Source of the DNA: Thiothrix sp.
Lineage (GTDB): Bacteria > Pseudomonadota > Gammaproteobacteria > Thiotrichales > Thiotrichaceae
DNA: 64,000 nt
NCBI RefSeq assembly: GCF_028714775.1
Contig: NZ_JAQTLS010000003.1
Location: 124,001 to 188,000, forward strand
Direction of reading: 5' to 3'
Part shown: positions 21,679-30,632 of the stretch, piece by piece
Numbering within the stretch: the stretch's first letter is position 1
How the letters are laid out: each line of letters starts with the position of its first letter
Position numbers and translations under genes: made by a program
Notes under the pieces: generated by a model
The model's database searches: none
What the model saw: the letters and a program-made list of their open reading frames with translations, nothing else
Told to the model about the DNA's origin: nothing

Positions 21679-22872
21679 TTAAAGGGTTTCGAGGACGTGC
21701 CGGATACGTCCAGCCGCTTCGATACATTCTTGTGGTGAAGCCACCAGCGCCAAGCGCACCCGGTTACGCCCCGGATTCTGCCCCAGCACTTCACGCGACA
21801 AATAACTGCCCGGAACCACATGCACGTGCGCACGGGCAAACAATTCACGGGTAAAGGTTTCATCATCTATGGGTGTTTTTGCCCACAAGTAAAAGCCCGC
21901 TTGCGGCATTTTCACATCCATCACAGGTGCGAGTATATCCATCACTGCGGTAAATTTCTGCCGGTATAATACCCGGTTAGCCTGAACATGCGCTTCATCG
22001 TTCCACGCAGCAACGCTGGCAGCCTGAAATGGTGGCGGCATCGCACAACCGTGATAGGTGCGGTACAACAGGAATTTTTTCAGGATTTCCGCATCCCCCG
22101 CCACAAAACCAGAACGCAAGCCCGGCGCATTCGAGCGTTTCGACAGGCTGTGGAACACCACGCAGCGTTTCCACGCAGTATTCCCCATCAGGGCGGCAGC
22201 TTGCAACAAACCCGGTGGCGGCTGGCTTTCATCGAAATACAGTTCAGAATAGCACTCGTCGGAGGCAACAATGAAATCGTATTGCTCCGCCAATGCCAAC
22301 ACCTCTTGCATCATTGCCAACGTCATCACCGCGCCGGTCGGGTTGCCGGGGCTGCAAATGTAGAGCAATTGGCAACGTTGCCACGTTTCTGCCGGGACTG
22401 CCGAGAAATCAGGGATAAACCCGTTTTCCTCAACGCAAGGCAGGAATACCGGCTCTGCACCTGCCAACAACGCCGCGCCTTCGTAAATTTGGTAGAACGG
22501 GTTGGGCATCAGCATTGCCGCACCGGGTTTGCGTTCAACCACGGCTTGGGCGAAAGCAAACAGGGCTTCCCGTGTCCCATTGACCGGAATCACATGCTGT
22601 TCCGCATCTACCGTCCCTTCCGGCAATTGGAAACGCCACGTCAGCCAAGTGGTAATGGCCTCGCGCAAAGCCGTAATCCCCTTGGTTAAGGGGTAACTCG
22701 ACAAACCACCCAAATTGGCACTAATGGCCTGATGGATAAAATCCGGCGTCGGGTGCTTCGGTTCCCCAATCGCTAGCGATACCGACGGCAAAGCCGCAGG
22801 GGTAAGCCCCGCCAGCAAAGTACGGATACGTTCAAACGGGTAAGGTTGCAGGCGGGCAAGATCAGGATTCAT
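21679..22872 (-). CDS. dapC: Succinyldiaminopimelate transaminase
   Basis: Class I aminotransferase adjacent to dap[22 protein letters not shown]. Confidence 0.92.
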   Translation of the reverse strand: MNPDLARLQPYPFERIRTLLAGLTPAALPSVSLAIGEPKHPTPDFIHQAISANLGGLSSYPLTKGITALREAITTWLTWRFQLPEGTVDAEQHVIPVNGTREALFAFAQAVVERKPGAAMLMPNPFYQIYEGAALLAGAEPVFLPCVEENGFIPDFSAVPAETWQRCQLLYICSPGNPTGAVMTLAMMQEVLALAEQYDFIVASDECYSELYFDESQPPPGLLQAAALMGNTAWKRCVVFHSLSKRSNAPGLRSGFVAGDAEILKKFLLYRTYHGCAMPPPFQAASVAAWNDEAHVQANRVLYRQKFTAVMDILAPVMDVKMPQAGFYLWAKTPIDDETFTRELFARAHVHVVPGSYLSREVLGQNPGRNRVRLALVASPQECIEAAGRIRHVLETL

Positions 22873-22923
22873 GCCTTTATGTCCCTGTGGTTTAACAAAA
22901 GCGTGCAGTATAGCGGAAAAAGA

Positions 22924-22946
22924 AAAAGCCCCGAAACGGGGCTTTC
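22924..22946 (-). terminator. Intrinsic terminator downstream of the cytochrome gene
   Basis: AAAGCCCCG-TTT-CGGGGCTTT stem followed by T-rich sequence on the minus strand. Confidence 0.75.
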
Positions 22947-22972
22947 TCAGTAAAGGGCTGAAAGCTCAGGCT

Positions 22973-23674
22973 TTACTTGTTTTTGCTCATCATGTAGTCA
23001 ACAGCAGCTTTGACTTCATCATCAGACAGTGCAGGGTTGCCGCCTTTAGCTGGCATAACTTTGCCCGGAACGTCGTTTTTGCCTTTAACCGCAGAACCGT
23101 GCAGTGCGTCAGCACCTTTAGCGATACGTGGGCCCCAGTCAGCTTTGTCACCCATTTTAGGTGCGCCAGCGATACCCATGTCATGGCAGCTAAAGCACAG
23201 ACCTTTGTAAACTTTTTCGCCGTCTACAGCACCAGCAGGAGCTGCTGCCATACCAGACATACCGCTCATGCCTGCCATACCAGCCATGCCTTCTTGCTTA
23301 GGCGCTTCTTGAGCTGCCATGCCAGACATGCCGCTCATACCAGCCATACCTTCTTGCTTAGCGGCATCGCCTACTGCTTTCGCTGCATCACCTGCGGCTT
23401 GGGCAGTTGCGTCGACTGCTTTAGCTGCGGTATCACCCGCGGCTTTCGCTGCATCACCGGCTACCGCTGCTGCGTCGCCTGCGGCTTTAGCAGTAGCATC
23501 TGCCGCTGTTTTAGCTGCATCGCCAACAGCCGTTGCTGCCGCTGCCACTGGATTAGCAGGCGCTTCAGCTTTAGGTGCTTCGGCTTTAGGCGCTTCCTCT
23601 TTCTTCTCGCCACAACCACTCAGAACACCAGCCGCCAAGAACAACGCAGAAATACTAACAACGATATTTTTCAT
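22973..23674 (-). CDS. Cytochrome c5-like lipoprotein with Ala-rich and Gly-Met repeat linker
   Basis: Lipobox LSGC, C-terminal heme motif CFSCH, low-complexity linker of GDAAKAAGDTAAKA and GMAGMSGMSGM repeats. Confidence 0.85.
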   Translation of the reverse strand: MKNIVVSISALFLAAGVLSGCGEKKEEAPKAEAPKAEAPANPVAAAATAVGDAAKTAADATAKAAGDAAAVAGDAAKAAGDTAAKAVDATAQAAGDAAKAVGDAAKQEGMAGMSGMSGMAAQEAPKQEGMAGMAGMSGMSGMAAAPAGAVDGEKVYKGLCFSCHDMGIAGAPKMGDKADWGPRIAKGADALHGSAVKGKNDVPGKVMPAKGGNPALSDDEVKAAVDYMMSKNK

Positions 23675-23896
23675 TACCTAACTCTCCTGATTTGGGAAAT
23701 TTTGGGAAAACTATTGAGACGAATTTAGCCCATCAATTGGGCAAACATCCTAAATGAGCTATATGCCCATGTCAATTCAAACTTTTCGACGGTACTCCCT
23801 TGTTAATTGAGGGAAAAACTCAGGCTTACGCCCCTTGAGTATGAAGCGGCACGGAATTATGCTGGCGGCTTCGCAAACCAATGACCAAAGACACCC

Positions 23897-24340
23897 ATGA
23901 CAGCAGAACATCCCTACCTTCAAACTTTTCGCGGTTCATTTTCCGGCGTACTGCGCTGGCCCCAACTGGATGCACTCTGGCAACAGGTGCTGACCACCCC
24001 GCAGGAAGGTTGGTACGTCTACGCCGTGGGCGAAGAACCCCCAACGCAAACCCTGACGGGCGATGCACTCGGCAAGGTCATACGCGAATTGGATGAACTG
24101 TTACACCGCGAACACGATGAAGACTACTGTGGCATCGTCTATACTGACAGCATGACGAATCCGGCTTACATCAAAGTGTTCGACCCCAACAATTTGGGAT
24201 CAACCTGCGGCTCCAGCGGCAATCCGCCCCTGCCCGGTTGGATTCTGTCCAAAATGCAACCGATTAACCTGCCCGCAGCCATGCCCCAACCGGGCAACCG
24301 GCGTCGCTGGTGGCACAACCTGTTTAACCATGCACACTAA
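23897..24340 (+). CDS. Hypothetical protein
   Basis: Coding-like ORF overlapping the next gene start; no family recognised. Confidence 0.6.
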   Translation: MTAEHPYLQTFRGSFSGVLRWPQLDALWQQVLTTPQEGWYVYAVGEEPPTQTLTGDALGKVIRELDELLHREHDEDYCGIVYTDSMTNPAYIKVFDPNNLGSTCGSSGNPPLPGWILSKMQPINLPAAMPQPGNRRRWWHNLFNHAH

Positions 24341-24665
24341 GACCTTACGACCCTTCACAAAGTTCTGCCTTGCCGTGCTATTAGCTAGCATGGCTGCGTC
24401 CTGTAATGCCAAAGACGAACCAACGGCAGCAGCACCGCCCCCTGTCCAAGCGCAACAGCCCGCAACACTGCCAACCGCTGAGCACGCAAAATACCAAGCC
24501 ATGCAACAAAACTTGCAGCAGATTTTGCAGGAAGTGCAAGCACTGGATAAGGAAAATGCCCGTTTGGAACAGGTCATCCAGCAAGCCGAAGGTGAAAACC
24601 AAAAGCTCGGCGATGAAATCGACAAAATCCGCCCGGAAGTGGACGCGCCTGCCTCCAAACCCTAG
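24330..24665 (+). CDS. Putative lipoprotein with coiled coil
   Basis: Signal peptide with lipobox-like LASMAASC, then coiled-coil-like segment. Confidence 0.6.
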   Translation: MHTKTLRPFTKFCLAVLLASMAASCNAKDEPTAAAPPPVQAQQPATLPTAEHAKYQAMQQNLQQILQEVQALDKENARLEQVIQQAEGENQKLGDEIDKIRPEVDAPASKP

Positions 24666-25888
24666 CCGCGCTTAAGCTGACGGACTAAAAACCGTGCCGG
24701 ATGCAAGTTATGGTATAGCGTGTCCTGTACCGGCAACGGTTCGCCAGTCATCAGTGCTGCCAGCAATTCCGCGCACAAACCGCTGGTTGCCAAGCCGCGT
24801 GAGCCATACCCTGCCGAAATGAATAACCCCGGCTGGTATTGTGCGGGCGGGTATTTTTGCCTTGCGTTGCCATAGCGCAGGTCGGCGTAAGCCTGCTGAA
24901 AAAATGCCACATCCGGCAGCGCCCCCACCACCGGATAGCGGTCAGGGGTGGTCATACGCACCGCCGCGTGGGCGCTTTCAACACCGTCGAGGGAACCGGC
25001 AAGTTCTGGCAGGTAATGTTGCATTTGCTGGAAATTGGTGATGTTCGCACTTTCATCCAATACCGCCTCACGCACATTGCGGGCGAAGGTTGCGCCGAAA
25101 ATGTGTTGCCCCCCCACATTCGGCGTCATGTAACCTTCGTGCCCCAGCGTGGTTTTCAGTCGCGCACTGTAAGCAGAAACGGGAACGCGGCTGGTTTGCC
25201 CCGCTACCGGCATGAAAGGCAGGAACGCCGTTTGCGCCCACTGATCGGCTTCGCGCCCGCTGGCAATGACCGTCACTTCGCTGGGGATGGGCTGGAAAGC
25301 CGCTGTTTCGGTACGCACTTCGATATTGTCGTGTGCCACCAGTGCGGCACAGAAACTTGCCGGATTCAGCCAGCCTGCTTGCGGGAAATAACTTGCGCCT
25401 GTGGTCAGCGGGATTCCCGCCACGGCTGATGCCTCTTGCGCATCAAGAATTTGAATGAAATCGTTGGGCAAACCGCGCTCACGTAAGGCTTGCTGGCGGG
25501 CAGCTTCACGCGGCTCGTGCGCCAATTGCAGTGCGCCGCATTGCTGCCAGTCGATGCGATGACCAGCGGCTTCCAGTTGGGTAATTTGCTGTACGGCGTA
25601 GCTGAATGCTTGGCGGTAAAAGGTTTCGCCCCAACCGGGTTCGGCGGTCATTTTCGGGGTGAGCACTCCGGCGCGGTTGCCGGAAGCTTCGGTGGCGATA
25701 CGCGCATGGCGCTCCAACAGGGTGATTTGCCAGCCGCGTTCGGCGAGGGAACGGGCAATTTGGCAACCCGCGACACCACCGCCAACCACCGTAGCGCGGC
25801 GGCTAGTCTCAGCGGCGGGGCGGGCGAACCACGGCATCTGCGGCGCGGGGATAAGGTCGGGCATAAAGCGGGCATCCTGTTCAGGCAA
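24662..25888 (-). CDS. FAD-dependent oxidoreductase, MnmC C-terminal-domain-like
   Basis: ATVVGGGVAGCQIARSLAERGWQITLLER, MTTPDRYPVVGALPD, YGSRGLATSGLCAELLAALMTGEPLPV as in MnmC C-terminal domain. Confidence 0.82.
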   Translation of the reverse strand: MPEQDARFMPDLIPAPQMPWFARPAAETSRRATVVGGGVAGCQIARSLAERGWQITLLERHARIATEASGNRAGVLTPKMTAEPGWGETFYRQAFSYAVQQITQLEAAGHRIDWQQCGALQLAHEPREAARQQALRERGLPNDFIQILDAQEASAVAGIPLTTGASYFPQAGWLNPASFCAALVAHDNIEVRTETAAFQPIPSEVTVIASGREADQWAQTAFLPFMPVAGQTSRVPVSAYSARLKTTLGHEGYMTPNVGGQHIFGATFARNVREAVLDESANITNFQQMQHYLPELAGSLDGVESAHAAVRMTTPDRYPVVGALPDVAFFQQAYADLRYGNARQKYPPAQYQPGLFISAGYGSRGLATSGLCAELLAALMTGEPLPVQDTLYHNLHPARFLVRQLKRG

Positions 25889-25950
25889 GGGCGTTAAGAT
25901 AATAGCGGATTTACCCTATACTTTACGCACCAACACACACGGATTTACCC

Positions 25951-26643
25951 ATGCACGTACACTATTTACAGCACGTCCCGTTCGAGGGCGATTTAGGCAG
26001 CATGAAGGACTGGCTGCTGCAACGCGGCGCACGCATTTCCTGCACACAATTTTTTGCCAACGAAGCCCTACCGGAAATCGAGAGCATTGACCTGCTGATC
26101 GTCATGGGCGGGCCGATGAGCATCAACGACGAAGCCGAATTTCCGTGGCTGGTGACGGAAAAGCGTTACATCCGCACGATGATTGCCGCCGGAAAACCCG
26201 TGCTGGGCATCTGTTTAGGGGCGCAATTGATCGCTTCCAGCCAAGGCGCAGCGGTTTATCCGAATGCGGAAAAGGAAATCGGCTGGCTGCCCATCCACGC
26301 GGCGGATAACCTCCCGGACCATGCCTTCCGCTTTCCTGCCGAAGCCACAGTATTCCAGTGGCACGGCGAAACGTTTGATTTGCCAGCGGATGCAATCTTG
26401 CTTGCCAGCAGCCCGGCGTGCCGCCATCAGGCATTTCAGGTCGGCAATAAGGCGATTGGGCTGCAATTCCATCTGGAAATCATCCAAGGTTCGGCAAAAG
26501 ACTTGGTGGAAAACTGCGAACACGAGTTGGTGGAAGGCAAGCCCTACATCCAAAGCAAGGCGGAAATTTTGGGGGCAGATGCGGCACATTACCGCGCCAT
26601 CCACACGCTGGCGGAAGAAGTGCTGAGCTTCTTGCTGGCTTAG
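25951..26643 (+). CDS. Class I glutamine amidotransferase (GMP synthase-like)
   Basis: [24 protein letters not shown] (catalytic Cys), GLQFHLEI. Confidence 0.9.
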   Translation: MHVHYLQHVPFEGDLGSMKDWLLQRGARISCTQFFANEALPEIESIDLLIVMGGPMSINDEAEFPWLVTEKRYIRTMIAAGKPVLGICLGAQLIASSQGAAVYPNAEKEIGWLPIHAADNLPDHAFRFPAEATVFQWHGETFDLPADAILLASSPACRHQAFQVGNKAIGLQFHLEIIQGSAKDLVENCEHELVEGKPYIQSKAEILGADAAHYRAIHTLAEEVLSFLLA

Positions 26644-27056
26644 TGCAAATCGACTTTGCCGCGCAGGGCTTTGGTTTGCCCTTTGAGCGCTTTGCCTTGC
26701 AGCCGCCGTTCTTGTGAGCCTTTGGTGGGCTTGGTGGCGCGGCGGGCTTTTTGCACTACTGTGGCGGTTTTGATCAGTTCGTGCAGGCGTGCGAGTGCGG
26801 CTTCGCGGTTTTTTTCTTGGGTGCGGAATTGCTGCGCTTTGATGATCACCACGCCGTCTTTGGAAATGCGCTGGTCGTTCGATGCCAACAACCTTTCCTT
26901 GTAGAAATCGGGCAAGGATGAAGCGCGGATGTCGAAACGCAAATGCACCGCCGACGAGACTTTGTTGACGTTCTGCCCGCCGGAACCTTGCGCACGGATG
27001 GCGTTCAGCTCAATTTCGGCTTCGGGGATCGTGACGGTGTGGGAAATGTAGAGCAT
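26640..27056 (-). CDS. arfB: Alternative ribosome-rescue factor ArfB
   Basis: GGQ motif in [22 protein letters not shown]; basic C-terminal tail. Confidence 0.93.
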   Translation of the reverse strand: MLYISHTVTIPEAEIELNAIRAQGSGGQNVNKVSSAVHLRFDIRASSLPDFYKERLLASNDQRISKDGVVIIKAQQFRTQEKNREAALARLHELIKTATVVQKARRATKPTKGSQERRLQGKALKGQTKALRGKVDLH

Positions 27057-27071
27057 GGCAACCTCAGTTAG

Positions 27072-27395
27072 TCACGTTGGCGGGCAACAGTTCGCTTCCA
27101 CCCAATCCCCATACGGCGCGTACACATGCTCCAGAGCCACGGCGAATATCGCGGGCAACTCATAGGGATGCAGGGCGCGGATGGCGGCTTCCAGCGCGGG
27201 GTAACAGGCGTCGGTAGTTTTGAGCACAACGCGGAATTCCTTGTCGTGCTGCACCGCATCCTCCCAGTGGTAGAAACTTTCAATCGCGGAAATCTGGGCG
27301 CAAGCAACCAACTTCTGCCCAACCAGCGTGCTGGCGAGTTTCTGCGCTTCTTCAAGGCTTCCGATGGTGGTGGTGACGGCTAGGAGCTTGTTCAC
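27072..27395 (-). CDS. cutA: Divalent-cation tolerance protein CutA
   Basis: VACAQISAIESFYHWEDAVQHDKEFRVVLKTT. Confidence 0.93.
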   Translation of the reverse strand: MNKLLAVTTTIGSLEEAQKLASTLVGQKLVACAQISAIESFYHWEDAVQHDKEFRVVLKTTDACYPALEAAIRALHPYELPAIFAVALEHVYAPYGDWVEANCCPPT

Positions 27396-27421
27396 GGGAC
27401 GGCTAACGTTTGAATGATGGG

Positions 27422-27874
27422 TCAGGAGTTAGGTGTATCAATTGATAGTCTCCCCCTCTTAACACTTAAATGGCCAATGGATGGATTTCTAGTTAGAAGC
27501 GCCCAAGCTGGCTGACCTTCTGCGGTCATGAAAGAAACAACCCTCAAGCCATTTGAAAAGGAGATAGAAATCTCTGGCAAATGACCAAATACCTGAACAT
27601 CGGTTACAGATGCACCAAGAAGCTTTTTAAACATCCCTGGCCATTTTCCTTCAGAACTCCATGAACCACCCAAAATTGAGTATTTACGTTCAAATCTCCA
27701 GCTCCACTCAACCATTAAGGTGATTTCACCATTAGGATTGCCATCCTCATCACTCCTTCGTTTTCTCGGCGTGAGCTGACCAAACTCAATAAATAGAGCA
27801 GAACCATAACCGCGCCAGACGTGAGAAACCGTCTTTCCAATTAGGGCATTGATGAATGGACTCGGATCAACCAA
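27422..27874 (-). CDS. Hypothetical protein
   Basis: 150 aa ORF, no family recognised. Confidence 0.55.
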   Translation of the reverse strand: MVDPSPFINALIGKTVSHVWRGYGSALFIEFGQLTPRKRRSDEDGNPNGEITLMVEWSWRFERKYSILGGSWSSEGKWPGMFKKLLGASVTDVQVFGHLPEISISFSNGLRVVSFMTAEGQPAWALLTRNPSIGHLSVKRGRLSIDTPNS

Positions 27875-27982
27875 TCAGTAACTCCCAACGTAAACTCAGC
27901 GACCTGATGTCACCATTAAAAATGACATTCTGCCGCATATCTCCGGCTGGATGCCAACAATTTCCAGAAATTTTGAGCTGCG

Positions 27983-28927
27983 TTATTTTGGTTCTCTCCA
28001 TTCCGGCAGGCAAAGCAGCCATGTGGGTCTGAGGCGCGTAAACATTTCAATTCCGGCAAGTTTGCTTTGCAAGATTTCCCAGCGAGCCAGATCAAACAAA
28101 TCCCGATACAAGTAGGCCACCCAGTCCGCCAGTAGCACGGCTGCATAGGTTTCTGCATCGTCGGTATCGCAGATAGCAAGCCCTGCACTGTGCTGGTATC
28201 CAGCCACAACAGTTGCCGCGTCATAGCCCCAGCGGTGGAGAGCAACCCCCGCCGTGCCTGCCCGAAAAGTCACGTCTTCAGGCAGACTCGCTTCGGCATC
28301 TGTGGCAATCGGATTGAGTGCGGCGGGTAATTCTGAGAAATGCAGGTTGGCAAACAAGGCTTGGACGTGCGCCGCCAGTTCGGGGGTGTTCGCCACATGC
28401 CAGAAATTGAAGACCAGTGTTTGGCGAGGCTGGGTAACTTCGGTGACACCGTGGTATGACTCTGCGTGCAACAGGAAACCAAAGGCTTTGTTGTATTCAG
28501 GGGCAACACTGCATACGGCTTTGCCTTCTAATGATGCAAATAACTCCAGCAAACCACCGTGTTCTGCTTGCCAGTGCTTATTGAGTTGCACCACCAACCG
28601 CGCAATTTCATAGCCCAATAACGGGCGGTCGCTGTGTATGCCAATGACGTGTCCGGGCAGCATCCGTTGCGCCGTGACCAGAAAACGGTTGACCAGTGGC
28701 AAGCCCGTAATCTCGCGCATTCTGGCGAGTACTTCGGCGTGAAACGTGGCAGGAATAGCTGCCGTAACGTCGCACAACGAACAGCGGTAAAACGCGCCAT
28801 CCCGATGTTGCCACTCACCGTCTTGCACAAATAGCTGCTCAAGCGCTGCGCACTGTTCCTCAGAAAAGGCGGCATCCACAGCAAAAAAGGGGAACGGGTT
28901 TTGGTGGTGGTTGGGATGCAAGAGCAA
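27983..28927 (-). CDS. 2OG-Fe(II) oxygenase-like protein with C-terminal extension
   Basis: HSDRP ... SYHGVTEV ... RQTLVFNFWH (HxD...H iron ligands); long C-terminal region. Confidence 0.65.
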   Translation of the reverse strand: MLLHPNHHQNPFPFFAVDAAFSEEQCAALEQLFVQDGEWQHRDGAFYRCSLCDVTAAIPATFHAEVLARMREITGLPLVNRFLVTAQRMLPGHVIGIHSDRPLLGYEIARLVVQLNKHWQAEHGGLLELFASLEGKAVCSVAPEYNKAFGFLLHAESYHGVTEVTQPRQTLVFNFWHVANTPELAAHVQALFANLHFSELPAALNPIATDAEASLPEDVTFRAGTAGVALHRWGYDAATVVAGYQHSAGLAICDTDDAETYAAVLLADWVAYLYRDLFDLARWEILQSKLAGIEMFTRLRPTWLLCLPEWREPK

Positions 28928-29201
28928 AGGCTAAACTCCTAATCTGAGGATATGCGGATGTTGGGCGCTTCACCATCCCACGAACCCAACGTGATTACCA
29001 GCAGAGATTGCAGCTTCCCGGCAGACGCCCACCCGCGCATTTTTCTCCGCAGCAGGGGCGCTGCCCCTGCACCCCGTAGCGCGAGCGGCTTCGCCAAAGT
29101 CTGGCGCTGCTTCCGCGCAACGCGCCTGCCTTTGGCTACACCGCCCGCGCAAGGATGCCGCCTCCGGCGGTTGCGGCTTCGCCGCCCTGCCCGGCCTTAG
29201 C

Positions 29202-30416
29202 TCAATGACCTAAAAGCAAACGGAAGCCACAGTTGCTGCCACGGTAAACAGGCCCGCCCCTGAAACGGTAGGCAGAACGGCAGTACCTGCCGTTGTCGTA
29301 CCACGAGCCGCCGCGAACGACGCGCTCAACGCCCGTTTGTGAACCCTCCGGGTTCGTTACCGGCTCCGCCGGGTAAGAACCGTAACAATCTTGACACCAT
29401 TCCCACACATTGCCGTGCATTTCGTGCAAACCCCAAGCATTCGGAGGGTAGCTTCCCACTACTCTGGTTTTACCATTGGTATTCCATTCATCCCACTTTC
29501 CTGAGTAATTCACCCTGTCCAGATTCAAATCATCCTTGCCACCAAAGCTGAAGGCGCTGGTTGTCCCCGCACGGCAGGCGTATTCCCACTCTGCTTCCGT
29601 TGGCAAACGCAAGCTCACACCCGTCACCAGCGAATTCAGCTTTTGGATAAAGCCTTGCACGTCATTCCAACTGACCATTTCCACCGGATTGTTGGGACTA
29701 CCCTTGAAATGGGCGGGATTATTGCCCATCACCGTCTGCCACAAGGCTTGGGTGCAAGCTGTATCCGCCAGCCAGAAACCTTGCGTTAGGATCACTTTGT
29801 GCTGAGTTTCACTATCGAGACGCCCCGGTTCTGACGGCGGCGAACCCATCAGGAATGTGCCGGGTTTGATCTGACGGAAGCGTTGGATGATACCTTTCAC
29901 ATTCAAATCAGCGTAATGACCGTATTGGTCATCGCCTGCCGCGCTTGCCCATGCGGGTTTAGATGGTCGGGTGACAACGGGGGGCGTGCTAATGACGGGT
30001 GGAGCGGATGGCGTTGCGGTTTTCTCACCGACCAAAGTATGGATTTGGGCGGACAACTTCGTGAAATCGGCATGGTTAGTCTCACCGCCCCACGTGATGA
30101 AATTACCTGCCTGCACGATCTGAAAACCAAACGGCGGTTTGACATCATCCAAACGGATCGGTAACAAAACACCCCGATGCTTGCCTTCAATGGCTTCTTC
30201 AATGACCCACTCTGAATGCACGGAAGATGCCGACCATGCCACCACTACGCAGCGGCTTTCACTGACTGCCTTACCAATCACTTGTTGCCAGTGTTTTCCA
30301 ATCGGGACTGAACGGTGATCCCAAAACACCGACCAGCCTTGTTGCTCCAATGCCTTCACCAACGGCATCAGGCGTTCGCGGTCTTGGGTCGAATAACTGA
30401 GAAAAATGTCGTACAT
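29202..30416 (-). CDS. TIR domain fused to FGE/SUMF1-type (C-type-lectin-like) domain; candidate DGR variable protein
   Basis: [46 protein letters not shown]...[14 protein letters not shown]-like: [12 protein letters not shown]...[14 protein letters not shown]...[15 protein letters not shown]...[16 protein letters not shown]...[37 protein letters not shown]. Start at internal Met 30416. Confidence 0.9.
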   Translation of the reverse strand: MYDIFLSYSTQDRERLMPLVKALEQQGWSVFWDHRSVPIGKHWQQVIGKAVSESRCVVVAWSASSVHSEWVIEEAIEGKHRGVLLPIRLDDVKPPFGFQIVQAGNFITWGGETNHADFTKLSAQIHTLVGEKTATPSAPPVISTPPVVTRPSKPAWASAAGDDQYGHYADLNVKGIIQRFRQIKPGTFLMGSPPSEPGRLDSETQHKVILTQGFWLADTACTQALWQTVMGNNPAHFKGSPNNPVEMVSWNDVQGFIQKLNSLVTGVSLRLPTEAEWEYACRAGTTSAFSFGGKDDLNLDRVNYSGKWDEWNTNGKTRVVGSYPPNAWGLHEMHGNVWEWCQDCYGSYPAEPVTNPEGSQTGVERVVRGGSWYDNGRYCRSAYRFRGGPVYRGSNCGFRLLLGH

Positions 30417-30564
30417 GCGGTTAGGGCTGCGGCTGCAAAGATGGGGGAGATAATAAACCATATTGGCTGCCAATTCATGCGCCAATCCACCCCGCCCATT
30501 ACGGCTTCTCGACACCTGCGCCACTCTCTGGTTTGCTTCCCCCATTGTCCGAACACTTTCCTTC

Positions 30565-30605
30565 CCCCCTCGCCCCTTGAGGGAGAGGGGCTGGGGGTGA
30601 GGGGA
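30565..30605. repeat. Short copy of the CCCTCACCCC/CTCTCCC REP-like repeat
   Basis: cccccctcgccccttgagggagaggggctgggggtgagggg, related to 8823-8931. Confidence 0.65.
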
Positions 30606-30632
30606 CGGCGCTACACCACCACAGGATTTCCC

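Noticed and set aside
23249-23545. Periodic repeats resembling a CRISPR array or VNTR
   Set aside because: Repeats are in frame within a coding sequence, short and degenerate, with no unique spacers.
23319-23681. Plus-strand Ala/Pro-rich ORF antisense to the cytochrome gene
   Set aside because: Mirror of the low-complexity Ala/Gly-Met repeat of the real minus-strand gene.
30417-30545. 43-aa N-terminal extension of the TIR-FGE ORF in the ORF track
   Set aside because: The TIR domain begins immediately at internal Met 30416; the extension has no domain character and is probably untranslated.
28930-30605. DGR template repeat or reverse transcriptase close to the TIR-FGE gene
   Set aside because: I looked for an RT-like ORF and a second copy of the CTGCCGTTCTGCC...GGCTTCCG block in the window and saw neither; if a DGR exists it acts from elsewhere.
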